From NCBI GenBank assembly GCA_003140835.1, contig PLLA01000062.1, positions 1 to 55,184 of the forward strand: a stretch of DNA of 55,184 nt, in the 5' to 3' direction. Position numbers and translations under genes: made by a program. Under the pieces are notes generated by a model. It ran no database searches. It was given only the letters and a program-made list of their open reading frames with translations, and was not told the DNA's origin. Shown here piece by piece: positions 46,384-55,184 of the stretch. Position 1 is the first letter of the stretch. The number at the start of each line of letters is the position of its first letter. Source of the DNA: Candidatus Tumulicola scandinaviensis. GTDB taxonomy: Bacteria; Vulcanimicrobiota; Vulcanimicrobiia; Vulcanimicrobiales; Vulcanimicrobiaceae.

Positions 46384-47703
46384 TTAGACGGCCTCGCCAA
46401 CTAGGCTGTTGGGAAAAGCCCCCGTGATTTTCACCTTCACGTAGCTCCCGGGGGCCGGAGCGATGGGCTGCGGGTTTGTAAAGTTGACAGGTTTGTTCTG
46501 GCTGCTGCGCCCGGCGATCTGTCCACGGGCGGGATTTTGATTCTCAACCATAACTTCCAGACTTTGCCCTATCTGTTTCGAATAATTAGTTCGCTGGATC
46601 TCACGCTGGCGGTCCAACAGTACCTGCAGACGAGATCCTTTTTCGCCTTCCGGAATTGAATCAATCATCGTCAAGGCGGGAGTATTCGGCCGTGCCGAGT
46701 ATTTGAATCCGAACACGCAATCGTACTGAACCTCCTGCAAAAGGTCCATCGTCTCAATAAAGTCTTCAGCGGTCTCCCCGGGAAAGCCGACGATGATGTC
46801 TGTGGAGAGCGAGATGGGCCTTTTCGCCGCCTTGATCCAGCTGATTCGTTCCAGATACCAATCGCGCGTGTATTCCCTTGCCATCATCTTCAGCACACGA
46901 GACGAGCCAGATTGAACCGGCAGATGCACATGATCGCAGAGGGCCGGATTGGCGTCGATGGCTTGGACGATGTCCCTGGTAAAGTCGCGCGGATGGCTGG
47001 TGGTAAACCGGACCCGCCTGATTCCATCTATACGCCCTACCGCATCCAGCAATTCCGCGAAGCTCGACTTCCCTTCTGGATCCCGGTAGCTGTTGACGTT
47101 CTGCCCCAGGAGTTGAATCTCGGTATAACCCTGATCGGCGATCCGTCGTGCCTCTGCCAGCACCGATGACGACCCGCGGCTCCGTTCCTTGCCGCGCGTG
47201 TATGGAACGACGCAATACGAGCAAAACTTGTCGCATCCCTCAATAATGGTGATGTAGCCGCGAAAAGGATTTTGCCTCGCCGTGAATTCCGTCTCGAAGG
47301 TCTCGTCGGTCTGGCGATCATCGAGCCCCGTGATGCGTGATTCGCCTGATTCCAGGCGGGAAAGCATCTCAGGCAATTTGCGGTACGAGGCCGAACCGGA
47401 GACCAGCGAAACATAAGGCGCGCGGTCGAAAATCTTCTCGCCTTCTTGCTGCGCGACGCAACCAAGCACGCCAAACCTTTTTCCGGCCTTATGCAGCTTC
47501 TTGTAGTCGTTGAGACGGTTGAAGACCTTCTGTTCGGCTTTATCGCGGATAGAGCATGTGTTGTAGAGGATAAGGCCAGCTTCAAGTTCCGTTTCAACCT
47601 GCCGATAGCCCTCCTGCTGCAGCGTCCCGATCACCTTTTCGGAGTCGTGGGCATTCATCTGGCAGCCGAACGTCTCAAGATAGAAGGTTTTCTCGGTCGA
47701 CAT
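46384..47703 (-). CDS. miaB: tRNA (N6-isopentenyladenosine-37-C2) methylthiotransferase MiaB
   Basis: A 439-residue radical-SAM enzyme that converts i6A37 to ms2i6A37 in tRNAs. The N-terminal UPF0004 domain holds three cluster cysteines ('FGCQMN', 'NTCSIR', 'LGCVAQ'). The radical-SAM motif is 'GCDKFCSYCVVPYTRG' (CxxxCxxC). The TRAM domain closes the protein ('GSYVKVKITGAFPNSLVGEA'). The start is set at MSTEKTFYLETFG (47703) because conserved sequence begins there, although the frame is open about 31 codons further. It is probably co-transcribed with the nuclease gene downstream. Confidence 0.97.
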   Translation of the reverse strand: MSTEKTFYLETFGCQMNAHDSEKVIGTLQQEGYRQVETELEAGLILYNTCSIRDKAEQKVFNRLNDYKKLHKAGKRFGVLGCVAQQEGEKIFDRAPYVSLVSGSASYRKLPEMLSRLESGESRITGLDDRQTDETFETEFTARQNPFRGYITIIEGCDKFCSYCVVPYTRGKERSRGSSSVLAEARRIADQGYTEIQLLGQNVNSYRDPEGKSSFAELLDAVGRIDGIRRVRFTTSHPRDFTRDIVQAIDANPALCDHVHLPVQSGSSRVLKMMAREYTRDWYLERISWIKAAKRPISLSTDIIVGFPGETAEDFIETMDLLQEVQYDCVFGFKYSARPNTPALTMIDSIPEGEKGSRLQVLLDRQREIQRTNYSKQIGQSLEVMVENQNPARGQIAGRSSQNKPVNFTNPQPIAPAPGSYVKVKITGAFPNSLVGEAV

Positions 47704-48081
47704 AACAATCCTGAGTATAGTGCATTGTGAGAATTCACCGGTTCCTGGGCGGGGCCGAGGGATTTTCGCGCAACCGTTCATTTGTGAACATTCCATATCG
47801 AAAGCGGACGCTTCTAATGGTAGAGAGCCGACCTCTCTTCACATAATCAAAGGGTTACCACTATTTGCTTGGCTTTCGACGTGCTTCAGGACAACTATGT
47901 AGTCTCCCTGGGGGACAATTGCTCTCAGCAGCCTCGAAGACCAAGTCCCCCCATTTTTATCTCTTCGCTTGAATTCGTTTTCTTTGAATCGCTGCCTTCT
48001 AAACAGATGATTGCCGAAGGATCCAGCTTCGGGCATGCGTCACCTGATGTCTGAGTCGCGATGAGGTTCACGGAGGATTTG
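47704..48081. other. Divergent promoter region between miaB and the permease
   Basis: About 380 bases. I see no convincing gene; a 65-codon minus-strand frame at 47839-48036 lacks a ribosome site and known features. The region should contain promoters for both flanking genes. Confidence 0.4.
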
Positions 48082-50520
48082 ATGAGAACACTGCTTCAGG
48101 ATTTGAGCTACTCGTTTCGCCAGCTCGTCAAGTTACCGGGCTTCACCATCACCGCAGTGCTTTCCCTGGCGCTGGGAATCGGCGCCACCACCGCGGTTTT
48201 CAGTGTGGTCTACGCCATTTTGATGGACCCCTATCCCTATAAGGCCCCGGACCGAATGGTTCACATGCGCCTGATCACTCCAAAAGGCGATCTGCGCGGA
48301 TTCGGTGTGACGGGGACCCAGTGGCAGCAGCTTCGCAAATCCCCGGTCGTTGAGGACTCGTTTCTTGAAGACGATTGGAATCTCACCGTCACTGGCAGCG
48401 ACCTTCCTGAGGACGTGCAGGCTGTTTATCTCACTTCGAATGGGTTCAACTTTTTTGGCGTCCCGGCTGCGCTTGGGCGCGGCTTGCAGCCTTCCGATGC
48501 GATTGACGGGCAGGACCCGCAGCCCGTCGTTGTTCTGGGTTACAAGTTTTGGCAGCGTCATTTCAACTCCGATCCGGCCGTCCTTGGCAAGACCATGCAA
48601 ATGGTCCGGAAGAACTACACCATCGTCGGCGTCGCAGCCTCCCGCTTCACCTGGGGCGACGCGGACGTTTACCTGCCTCTTAAGGTCGCACAGGATCAGG
48701 TTCGCAATTATTATGCAGGCACGCGACTGAAGCCGGGAGTGACCCATGCCCAGGCGGATGCGGCTCTGCAACCCCTCATCAATGAATTTGCCCGCGAGAC
48801 CCCGACCCATTTTCCCCACGATCAGCTGCGCCTGCACGTAGTTGGCCTCAACGAAGATTTCATCAAGCAACTTGGCGGGACGCTCTACCTGCTGTTTGGC
48901 GCGGTTGCTTTGCTGCTGCTCATCGGCTGCGGCAATGTTTCGATTTTGCAGCTTGCCCGCGCTACAAGCCGGCAGCACGAATTCGCCGTTCGCTCGGCGA
49001 TTGGCGCGAGCCGGACTCGCATCGTTCGCCAACTTCTCACCGAGGCGCTCTTGCTCTCAGTCACCGGAGCTGCACTCGGTCTTGCGCTCGCCTACAAGAC
49101 GCTTGCCGTCATCGTCACCAACCTGCCCGAGTATTCTTTCCCGCATGAAGCGGCCATTCAGATCAATCTGCCTGTTCTCATTTTTTGCATTGCGGTTGCC
49201 GTCACTACGGGCGTCTTGTTCGGTCTGTGGCCGGCGTTGCAGCTGTCGCGGCCCGAGGTCAGTCAGATCATGCAATCGAACACCCGCAAAACAACCAGCG
49301 GCGTGAGCGGGCGCAGGGTGCACAACACACTCATCGCCACGCAAATTGCACTCACCTTGCTTATGCTCGCAGGAGCTGGGGCGGCCATTGAAGGCTTCCT
49401 TCGCGTGGCCCATAGGGACCTCGGATACGATCCGCATAACGTCATGTCGGTTGGAATACCAATCCACGACGGTACTTATAAGACCTGGCCGGAGCGCACA
49501 GCATACTTTGAGAAGCTCGACTCCGCGGTGGCGTCCCTCCCTGGCGTTTCGATGACAGCGGTATCGAGCAATGCAACGCCTCCCGACAACGGCTTCCAAA
49601 CCAAGTTCGAAATCGTCGGCAAGCCATCCAGCGAAGATCAGTCTCTGCGCGTCAATATTGTCAGCCCAACGTACTTCACGGTTCTGAAGATTCCGATTCT
49701 TCAGGGACGCATCTGGGACGAATCGGAGAATCATCGCGGCGCTCCGGTTGTCGTCATCAATCGGACGCTTGCACAGCGCTATTTTCCGAATGGTGACGCG
49801 GTTGGGCACACCCTCCGGTTGCCTGAGGTCAAGGAACAGCCGCCCTTCTTGCTTCTAGCGCCGGGACACGAGAATGGGGTTCTGATTGTGGGAGTCGTAG
49901 CCGATAAACTCAACGACGGGCTTGCAAAGCCGGTGCTTCCTGAGGCCTTTGCGCCGTTCACCTTCGCGACAGGCATGTACACCCAGATCCTGGTTCGCTC
50001 TGAAGTCGCACCCCTGACCCTGCTCCACGCTATACGGTTGAAGGTCAACTCCGTTGATCACGATCAACAGACGAACGGCGACGTACGCGACCTGGAACAT
50101 TGGATCACCCGCACACCGGAGTGGGCCCGCGGTCAGCTCGTCGCATGGCTCTTTGGTGCCTTCGCTGCGCTGGCTCTCGCGCTGGCGGCTGTTGGGCTCT
50201 ACAGCGTCGTCTCTTACACCGTCGTGCAACGCACCAACGAGTTCGGAATCCGCATTGCGCTGGGGGCGCAACGCAGTCATGTTCTGCGCATTGTTTTTCG
50301 CTCCATGGCGGCCAGCGTTGGTGGTGGCGTTGTCGTAGGCATCGTGCTCACGCTTTCATTGAACAAGGTCTTGGCTGCCTGGGCCGCGGAAAGTTCTCGC
50401 GATCCCCTGCTTTTGCTTGCGTCCGCAGTCGTTCTCGCTTTGGTTGCAGCTTTGGCTTGCACGGTTCCGGCGCGTCGAGCCGCCGGGCTTGACCCGATGA
50501 AGGCGATCCGCTACGAGTGA
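48082..50520 (+). CDS. MacB/FtsX-type permease, acidobacterial duplicated orphan permease (ADOP) family
   Basis: An 812-residue membrane protein with two copies of the MacB_PCD plus FtsX unit. Unit 1 starts 'LLQDLSYSFRQLVKLPGFTI' and 'AVLSLALGIGATTAVFSVVY', with FtsX helices from about 275 ('LYLLFGAVALLLLIGCGNVS'). Unit 2 begins near 415 ('RVHNTLIATQIALTLLMLAG') and ends with helices at about 690-805 and 'ARRAAGLDPMKAIRYE'. GGAGG lies six bases before the start. No ATPase gene is adjacent, hence 'orphan'. The family (TIGR03434) is named for its abundance in Acidobacteria. Role unknown, probably in envelope transport or stress. Confidence 0.92.
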   Translation: MRTLLQDLSYSFRQLVKLPGFTITAVLSLALGIGATTAVFSVVYAILMDPYPYKAPDRMVHMRLITPKGDLRGFGVTGTQWQQLRKSPVVEDSFLEDDWNLTVTGSDLPEDVQAVYLTSNGFNFFGVPAALGRGLQPSDAIDGQDPQPVVVLGYKFWQRHFNSDPAVLGKTMQMVRKNYTIVGVAASRFTWGDADVYLPLKVAQDQVRNYYAGTRLKPGVTHAQADAALQPLINEFARETPTHFPHDQLRLHVVGLNEDFIKQLGGTLYLLFGAVALLLLIGCGNVSILQLARATSRQHEFAVRSAIGASRTRIVRQLLTEALLLSVTGAALGLALAYKTLAVIVTNLPEYSFPHEAAIQINLPVLIFCIAVAVTTGVLFGLWPALQLSRPEVSQIMQSNTRKTTSGVSGRRVHNTLIATQIALTLLMLAGAGAAIEGFLRVAHRDLGYDPHNVMSVGIPIHDGTYKTWPERTAYFEKLDSAVASLPGVSMTAVSSNATPPDNGFQTKFEIVGKPSSEDQSLRVNIVSPTYFTVLKIPILQGRIWDESENHRGAPVVVINRTLAQRYFPNGDAVGHTLRLPEVKEQPPFLLLAPGHENGVLIVGVVADKLNDGLAKPVLPEAFAPFTFATGMYTQILVRSEVAPLTLLHAIRLKVNSVDHDQQTNGDVRDLEHWITRTPEWARGQLVAWLFGAFAALALALAAVGLYSVVSYTVVQRTNEFGIRIALGAQRSHVLRIVFRSMAASVGGGVVVGIVLTLSLNKVLAAWAAESSRDPLLLLASAVVLALVAALACTVPARRAAGLDPMKAIRYE

Positions 50521-50554
50521 GCGTCGAGCCTGCTTCGGACAGCGACAACTCGGT

Positions 50555-50938
50555 TCAGCGCAGCCCCGTATGCAGGTAAGCGAGTAGATCATTCATCTGG
50601 TCGTCGCTGAATCGTCCCGCAAAGGAAGGCATCATTCCCTTGCCCGATAAAATGATGCGCTTCACGTCCGGATCGGTGGCCGGAGCCCCGCTAGGCAGCG
50701 CAGTCCGGCTGAAAACGTCATGTAGATCGGGCGGGACCTTCTTCAATGCCAGATCGTTGTCTTCGTGGCAATGCGCACACCGCACGGAATATAGGTGCTT
50801 CCCTTCTGCTTCTTGTGGAGTCAGAGGCGGTGCCCGATGACAGCCCGCTAAGCCAGCACCGAACCCGGCTGCGATCGCGAGAAACCAGAGAATCCTGCGG
50901 CAGGATATCCAGCCCTCCGCGGGATTAGGGCTGGCCAT
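50555..50938 (-). CDS. Cytochrome c lipoprotein, one haem
   Basis: A 127-residue lipoprotein with the lipobox 'AGFGAGLAGC' and a single class-I cytochrome c domain. The haem motif is CAHCH; the likely Met ligand lies in 'GKGMMPSFAG', followed by 'DDQMNDLLAYL', a typical C-terminal helix. It overlaps the acetyltransferase gene by 14 bases. It would carry electrons at the outer face of the inner membrane; no oxidase is nearby. Confidence 0.9.
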   Translation of the reverse strand: MASPNPAEGWISCRRILWFLAIAAGFGAGLAGCHRAPPLTPQEAEGKHLYSVRCAHCHEDNDLALKKVPPDLHDVFSRTALPSGAPATDPDVKRIILSGKGMMPSFAGRFSDDQMNDLLAYLHTGLR

Positions 50939-51470
50939 TGACCGCTGTCTCCTCCTGGAAGAGATCCTCGAGCCTGGTCCATCCGAATGCCACTTCCTCC
51001 AGTTGCGCGCCGCCTATCTCGATTGGCTTTCGCGCGATCAGTTTCCCGCCCATGCGCTCGTAAAACTTCACCGCAGGGTTCTCTTTCAAAACCCAGAGCA
51101 CCATGCCCGAATAGCCGGCGGTCCGTAGCGCTCGTGTCAGAGCGTCAAACAAACTGCGCCCTGCTCCCTTCCCTTGTCTTTCGCGAAGAAGATAGATCGC
51201 GTATAGCTCTGCGTCGAAAGAATTGAGCGCTTCCCTCAACTTTCCTCCGCATGCAAATCCAAACACGCCTGCCTCATCTTCCGCGAGAAACATCAATGCA
51301 TCTTCAGCCGCAAGCATTTTGCCCCACATCTCCGCGCGATCATCGATATTGAGCGAGACTAGGAATTCTTCGGGGACAATTCCTGCATAGGTGCTCCTCC
51401 AGCTATCGACGTGTGCGCGCGCAATCGCACGGGCATCCGCTGCATTGGCTCTCCGAATCCGGAATTCCAT
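50925..51470 (-). CDS. GNAT-family N-acetyltransferase
   Basis: A 181-residue GNAT protein. N-terminal 'IRRANAADARAIARAHVDSW' is followed by the central strands ('GVFGFACGG', 'AELYAIYLLRERQGKGAGRS') with the acetyl-CoA pyrophosphate loop RQGKGAG. 'MVLWVLKENPAVKFYERMGG' gives the typical C-terminal alpha-helix and beta-bulge. Substrate unknown; relatives act on amino acids, ribosomal proteins or small amines. Confidence 0.93.
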   Translation of the reverse strand: MEFRIRRANAADARAIARAHVDSWRSTYAGIVPEEFLVSLNIDDRAEMWGKMLAAEDALMFLAEDEAGVFGFACGGKLREALNSFDAELYAIYLLRERQGKGAGRSLFDALTRALRTAGYSGMVLWVLKENPAVKFYERMGGKLIARKPIEIGGAQLEEVAFGWTRLEDLFQEETAVNGQP

Positions 51471-51529
51471 GAGCCCGAATCTATCATGGACCGCTGTCTA
51501 CGATTCGTCGCCTCCGATATGCTGGACAA

Positions 51530-52501
51530 ATGACGCTCCCGACACTCAGCCAAATTCAGGATGCGCAGGCAACGGTCTATCGGTATATGCCGCCCACGCC
51601 TCAATATACCTGGCCGCTCATCAATCAGAGGCTGGGCACCGAGGCATGGATCAAACACGAGAACCACACGCCGGTCGGCGCCTTCAAACTGCGCGGCGCG
51701 CTTGTCTACATGGAGTGGCTTAAGCAGACTCAACCTGGGCTCGCCGGGGTTGTCGCTGCGACACGCGGCAATCATGGCCAGGGTGTCGGTATGGCGGCGC
51801 GGTTGCTTGGATTGAAGGCAGTCATCGTCGTGCCCCACGGCAACAGTCCTGAGAAGAATCGTGCCATGCAGGCACAGGGTGTAGAACTCGTGGAACATGG
51901 CAACGATTTCCAGGAGTCGCTCGAGTTCGCGCGTTCTCTCGCAATCGAGCGTGGTTTAGCCATGATCGATTCATTCCACGAGCGGCTGGTCATGGGGACC
52001 GCGACGTATGCTCTCGAATTCTTCAAGGGTGCCCCGCCTATGGATGCGATTTACGTTCCCATTGGGCTCGGATCGTCCATCTGTGGCGTTGCCGCTGCGC
52101 GCAATGCTTTAGGAATCAAAACCGAGATTGTCGGCGTAGTCGCCTCCCAGTCCCCTTCTTACGCGCTCAGTTTTGCGCAGCGCAAGATCGTCGAGGCGCC
52201 GTCGGCCACACGGATTGCCGATGGTCTGGCCTGCCGAACGCCGAATCCCGCCGCGATGGAAAGCATTTGGAATAACGTCGCCCGTATCGTCGAAGTATCC
52301 GACGCCGAGATCGTCGATGCCATGCGCGCGTATTACACGGACACTCACAATCTGGCCGAGGGAGCGGCGGCAGCCGCTTTGGCTGCTGCGATCCGGGAGG
52401 CACCGATTTTGAGTGGCAGGCGCATCGGACTTGTTCTTACCGGCGCTAACGTGGATGCGCCCGTTTTCGCAAAAGTCCTCGCCGGGGATTTCAAACTATG
52501 A
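51530..52501 (+). CDS. PLP-dependent threonine dehydratase-like protein
   Basis: A 323-residue fold-type II PLP enzyme of the threonine/serine dehydratase family. The Schiff-base lysine is in 'HTPVGAFKLRGALVYM'; the Asn/Gly loop is 'AATRGNHGQGVGMAA'; the phosphate-binding loop is 'VPIGLGSSICG'; 'EGAAAAALAA' follows near the end. Catabolic-type, since no ACT regulatory domain is present. Its stop overlaps the thioesterase start by four bases (ATGA). Confidence 0.92.
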   Translation: MTLPTLSQIQDAQATVYRYMPPTPQYTWPLINQRLGTEAWIKHENHTPVGAFKLRGALVYMEWLKQTQPGLAGVVAATRGNHGQGVGMAARLLGLKAVIVVPHGNSPEKNRAMQAQGVELVEHGNDFQESLEFARSLAIERGLAMIDSFHERLVMGTATYALEFFKGAPPMDAIYVPIGLGSSICGVAAARNALGIKTEIVGVVASQSPSYALSFAQRKIVEAPSATRIADGLACRTPNPAAMESIWNNVARIVEVSDAEIVDAMRAYYTDTHNLAEGAAAAALAAAIREAPILSGRRIGLVLTGANVDAPVFAKVLAGDFKL

Positions 52502-52932
52502 CGCAGACCCATCTCGACAACCTCACTCCATTCGCCCACTCCGCGCAGAACCGTTGCTTTGGCTGCGGTCAAGCAAACTCCAGCGGCCTGAAGCTCGAGT
52601 TCCTGCTCGCGCCTGACGGCTCCGTCGTATGCCCGGCGACCCTCTCCGATCAGTTCGAAGGGCCTCACGGTTTTCTACACGGGGGCATCATCGCTACGCT
52701 TCTCGACGAGTCGATGAGCAAGGCAGTGCGCGCCAGGGGCCTGACCGCGATGACACGACATATGGAGATCGACTACCGTCGCCCAGTTCCTTCGGGCACA
52801 CCCATCCGGATGGAGGGCAAAGTGGTGCGCAGTGAAGGTCGCAAACACTGGGCGGAGGCGCACATCGTGGACAAAGACGGAACCGCATTGGCTCAGGGCA
52901 AAGGGCTCTTCGTGGAAGTCAAGCCCCGTTAG
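52498..52932 (+). CDS. PaaI-like hotdog-fold thioesterase
   Basis: A 144-residue hotdog protein. An N-terminal 'RCFGCGQANSSGLKLEF' segment is followed by 'GPHGFLHGGIIATLLDESMS', the catalytic HGGxxATLLDE motif of the family, and strands 'MTRHMEIDYRRPVPSGTPIR'. It would hydrolyse acyl-CoA or related thioesters; the substrate is unknown. It is translationally coupled to the dehydratase gene. Confidence 0.9.
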   Translation: MTQTHLDNLTPFAHSAQNRCFGCGQANSSGLKLEFLLAPDGSVVCPATLSDQFEGPHGFLHGGIIATLLDESMSKAVRARGLTAMTRHMEIDYRRPVPSGTPIRMEGKVVRSEGRKHWAEAHIVDKDGTALAQGKGLFVEVKPR

Positions 52933-52963
52933 CAATCGCTGTCAGGATGGCGAACGGTATTGC

Positions 52964-53833
52964 TCATTTGAGTTCCGCAAGCCAGTTAATGATCGTGCTC
53001 TCAAGATAGATGCGACGATCGGACCAGCTATGATCGGTTGCCACATGAATCGACGTCACCTTCTGGCCGCCTCTCGCCACAATCGCCTTCACGAGTGCAT
53101 CTGTGCCCGGCGCAAGTCCATCATCGGCAGAGAGTACCAGCAGAGGCAATTGGGCTAGACCGTCCACGGTGTTATTCAAGCTGAATGCCTTCGCATTGGC
53201 TATTACTTCGTCTGCCATGCTTTCCGCGGTGACTCCGTTCAGGCTCTCCATGTCGTCTGCCATGAGGCCGACCAGATGCTCGCGTGAACCTCCACCCTGG
53301 CCCATGTGGCCCATATCGGCGGCACTGACCAAGATGGCGCCAATCAATCCGCGATCGTGCGCCGCAGTCTGAGCGGTGACCCAGCCGCCCATGCTATGGC
53401 CCGCGATTGCAATGCGTTTTGTGTCGATTTCCAACTTTGCTGCGTTTGACGGATCGCGCAGATATGCCAATACCGCGTCGGCGTCTTCAAGATTTTGCGC
53501 GAAGCGGAAAACGCCGGGACTACCCCAGGACCCACGGTAGTTGAAGGTTACCGCGTTCCACCCAGCCCGACGCACGGCCTGCGCGAGGTCAAGGTTTTTC
53601 TCATTACCTGGCAGACCGTGGCAGATGACGAGCGTCGGATGGGGTCCCGCACCAGATGGACGATAAAGTAAACCGTTGATGAGCACGCCGTGGCTCGGAA
53701 TATGCAGCACTACCATTCCGGCAGGATGGGCTGCGTCCGCGGGAGGATCGGTATAAATTGCCTTCGGAACGGACTGGGCCGAAGATGCGGCTGAGACCAG
53801 AAGGCATGCGAGGAAGGCGATCAGAAGACGCAT
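52964..53833 (-). CDS. Secreted alpha/beta-hydrolase
   Basis: A 289-residue exported hydrolase with a signal peptide ('LLIAFLACLLVSAASSAQS') and GGAG upstream; the ATG 11 codons earlier adds no signal features. Oxyanion region 'LVICHGLPGNEKN'; nucleophile elbow 'IAIAGHSMGGWVTA' with Ser; likely acid in 'LSADDGLAPG' and His in 'ATDHSWSD'. The fold resembles dienelactone hydrolase or acyl-peptide-hydrolase-like esterases. The intact frame contrasts with the broken esterase at 31721-32786. Confidence 0.88.
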   Translation of the reverse strand: MRLLIAFLACLLVSAASSAQSVPKAIYTDPPADAAHPAGMVVLHIPSHGVLINGLLYRPSGAGPHPTLVICHGLPGNEKNLDLAQAVRRAGWNAVTFNYRGSWGSPGVFRFAQNLEDADAVLAYLRDPSNAAKLEIDTKRIAIAGHSMGGWVTAQTAAHDRGLIGAILVSAADMGHMGQGGGSREHLVGLMADDMESLNGVTAESMADEVIANAKAFSLNNTVDGLAQLPLLVLSADDGLAPGTDALVKAIVARGGQKVTSIHVATDHSWSDRRIYLESTIINWLAELK

Positions 53834-53904
53834 TGAGAGAACTCCAGTTAGAAGAGAATTAGACATTAAACTTCATTCGCATCCTATCAGGCAAACGGAG
53901 TGCT

Positions 53905-55184
53905 CTATTGCGGGGCAATCTCGAGAGAGCCTTCACGTTTCCTAGACCGCGCATACCAATGACAGAAGAGAAGAAACGCGGCGCCTGCGATATATGAAAG
54001 AGCAAACGCCGGCGCCGAATCCCAGCCGAGGTGCCCTTCAATTCCCGCAGGCGTCAAAACATAGGCATGAATCACTCCGAAACAGGAAAGTAGCGCCCCC
54101 GCGGCCATCCAACCTGCCGCTTGCACAAACCTCTGTTCGATGATGAGAGCCATCGCGGCCGCCCACAGCATCGAAGTCAGCAGCGCTCCTTGTCCAAGAG
54201 CCAGCAATCCACCGAGAGCGAGTTCAGTCCCCATCCGCGGCAGTATCTCGGCGAGCGAACTGCCTGCCTTGCGCGCGACAGTGTCGGCAATGCTCGCCGC
54301 CCATTGCGCCAGCATGGGAATAAGTCCAAGGGCGACGGCGATGGATTGCGTACGCGGCACTTCGACAAATGCCTGCCCGACGGTGACAAGTCCGAACCAC
54401 ACGATGACCGGCCCCGCAACTTCGAGCGGTACCACCCGCAGCACAAGTGGCAATAGGCCCGTCGTGCACAAGACGAGCGTCACCAACCCATTCAATGCTG
54501 AATAGCCCGAGCGAGCGCCGTTCGCTTTGTGCGCGGCGTGTCCCACGTAGAGCGTGGTGGGAAACGGGCTGCCTAGCGCCGCCGCAGCCAAAGTACCAAT
54601 TCCATTCATAAGCAAAGACGGCGTGGTGCGATAGTCATCGCCAGCGATCTTCACGCTTTCGAGAATCTGCAAGGATGCCAGCGTGTCCAGCGATGCCAGC
54701 GGGAGAATCACTGCCAGATAACTCCACCATTCGCGCCGGTTCAAGACCGATAGCAGGTTCACTGCGTGCGGTAAGTAGAGGCCCGGCGCTACGACCGCCG
54801 GTATGGGCGCATTGTAGATATGAAGCCAACGAAGCGATGCCACCATAATAGCGCCCAAACCAATCGCGATCAGCCCGGGTGGAATGCGCCATGGCAGCCT
54901 GAGCTTCGATCCGTAGAGCGTAAATAGGACAATCATCGGAAGCAATGCGATGGCTGCCTGTTCGAAGACTCCGAATACAAATCCAAGGCAAAGATAGGCG
55001 AGCGCAAGTCCTGCCAAGGGGCAAAGCAGCGCGGCTCGTGGAGTGTGCCGCCGGACCCAATCCGTACAGAAGGCTCCTGTGGTCTGCACCACTCCACTGA
55101 TGAGGCTGGCGAAGACTCCCGCCTGCCAGGCAAGGAACCCCGAGTGTGTGCGGACATAGACGGGACCCATAATCAGGAAGACGT
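53905..55184 (-). CDS. NCS2-like nucleobase permease, partial at right edge
   Basis: More than 421 residues, open to the window edge without a stop; an ATG at 55170 exists but family members extend further upstream, so the gene is probably cut. About eleven helices are visible, with features of the xanthine/uracil permease group: 'PRAALLCPLAGLALAYLCLG', 'LASLDTLASLQILESVKIAG', 'GNGIGTLAAAALGSPFPTTL'-type segments and 'GLVTVGQAFVEVPRTQSIAV'. It would import or exchange nucleobases; a divergent paralogue is also possible. Confidence 0.78.
   Translation of the reverse strand, partial: VFLIMGPVYVRTHSGFLAWQAGVFASLISGVVQTTGAFCTDWVRRHTPRAALLCPLAGLALAYLCLGFVFGVFEQAAIALLPMIVLFTLYGSKLRLPWRIPPGLIAIGLGAIMVASLRWLHIYNAPIPAVVAPGLYLPHAVNLLSVLNRREWWSYLAVILPLASLDTLASLQILESVKIAGDDYRTTPSLLMNGIGTLAAAALGSPFPTTLYVGHAAHKANGARSGYSALNGLVTLVLCTTGLLPLVLRVVPLEVAGPVIVWFGLVTVGQAFVEVPRTQSIAVALGLIPMLAQWAASIADTVARKAGSSLAEILPRMGTELALGGLLALGQGALLTSMLWAAAMALIIEQRFVQAAGWMAAGALLSCFGVIHAYVLTPAGIEGHLGWDSAPAFALSYIAGAAFLLFCHWYARSRKREGSLEIAPQ

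Noticed and set aside
47839-48036. Minus-strand frame in the miaB/permease gap
   Set aside because: 65 codons, no ribosome site and no known features; region is more likely promoter DNA.

Overview
The window reads as two different genomic backgrounds joined inside one gene. From the left edge to about 44.0 kb the DNA is rich in CG-type codons. It is dominated by short secreted lipoproteins, NHL-type beta-propeller lipoproteins, GloVer-repeat proteins, periplasmic electron carriers and a TonB-type receptor. This mix reminds me of Candidatus Eremiobacterota (WPS-2) or a similar uncultured soil lineage; that is an impression from gene content, not a phylogeny. From about 44.0 kb to the right edge the genes look acidobacterial: an 812-residue duplicated orphan permease of the ADOP type, a bifunctional-nuclease gene next to miaB, and a different codon style. 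The switch falls near the most conserved motif of glucose-6-phosphate isomerase, as expected for a chimeric contig, though a recombination or transfer junction is also possible.

Layout, left part. 1-0.3 kb is a decayed IS110 transposase. 0.5-2.0 kb holds a small secreted protein and a propeller gene. 2.0-3.7 kb is a BlaI/M56-type sensor pair with clear operator symmetry. 3.7-6.9 kb holds secreted and tail-fibre-like proteins of unknown role. 6.9-10.2 kb carries a racemase (with an internal amber codon), a cupin, a metal-dependent decarboxylase-like amidohydrolase and an aminotransferase. 10.3-12.7 kb is a MalT/LuxR regulator split by a frameshift. 12.7-16.6 kb has propeller lipoproteins, a structured leader, a VOC protein and repeats. 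16.8-20.6 kb is a TonB-dependent receptor split by a frameshift. 21.4-30.7 kb is rich in redox carriers: two plastocyanin-type lipoproteins, a three-haem cytochrome c, a cytochrome-porin fusion resembling Cyc2-type proteins, and a soluble CuA-type cupredoxin, with a response regulator and an MntP-like exporter between them. 30.9-35.7 kb is decaying: broken propeller, esterase and GloVer genes among intact lipoproteins.

35.8-44.0 kb is a tidy block ending in a translationally coupled operon: an aspartic-protease-like protein, a CHAD protein, a GH63/MGH1-type glucosidase, a ROK glucokinase resembling polyphosphate glucokinases, a DUF389 membrane protein and pgi. It would release glucose, phosphorylate it and feed it to glycolysis, possibly using polyphosphate.

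Right part, 44.0-55.2 kb: the 3' half of pgi, a DUF2090 aldolase-like protein, bifunctional nuclease, MiaB, ADOP permease, cytochrome c, GNAT acetyltransferase, threonine dehydratase-like protein, hotdog thioesterase, an alpha/beta hydrolase and an NCS2-like permease cut by the window edge.

A technical point runs through the left 35.3 kb. Six genes or remnants change frame by one base at or beside short homopolymers, and two others carry in-frame stops. The right 20 kb shows none. Homopolymer errors in the assembly are the simplest explanation for most of the frameshifts, so calls of 'pseudogene' there are provisional.
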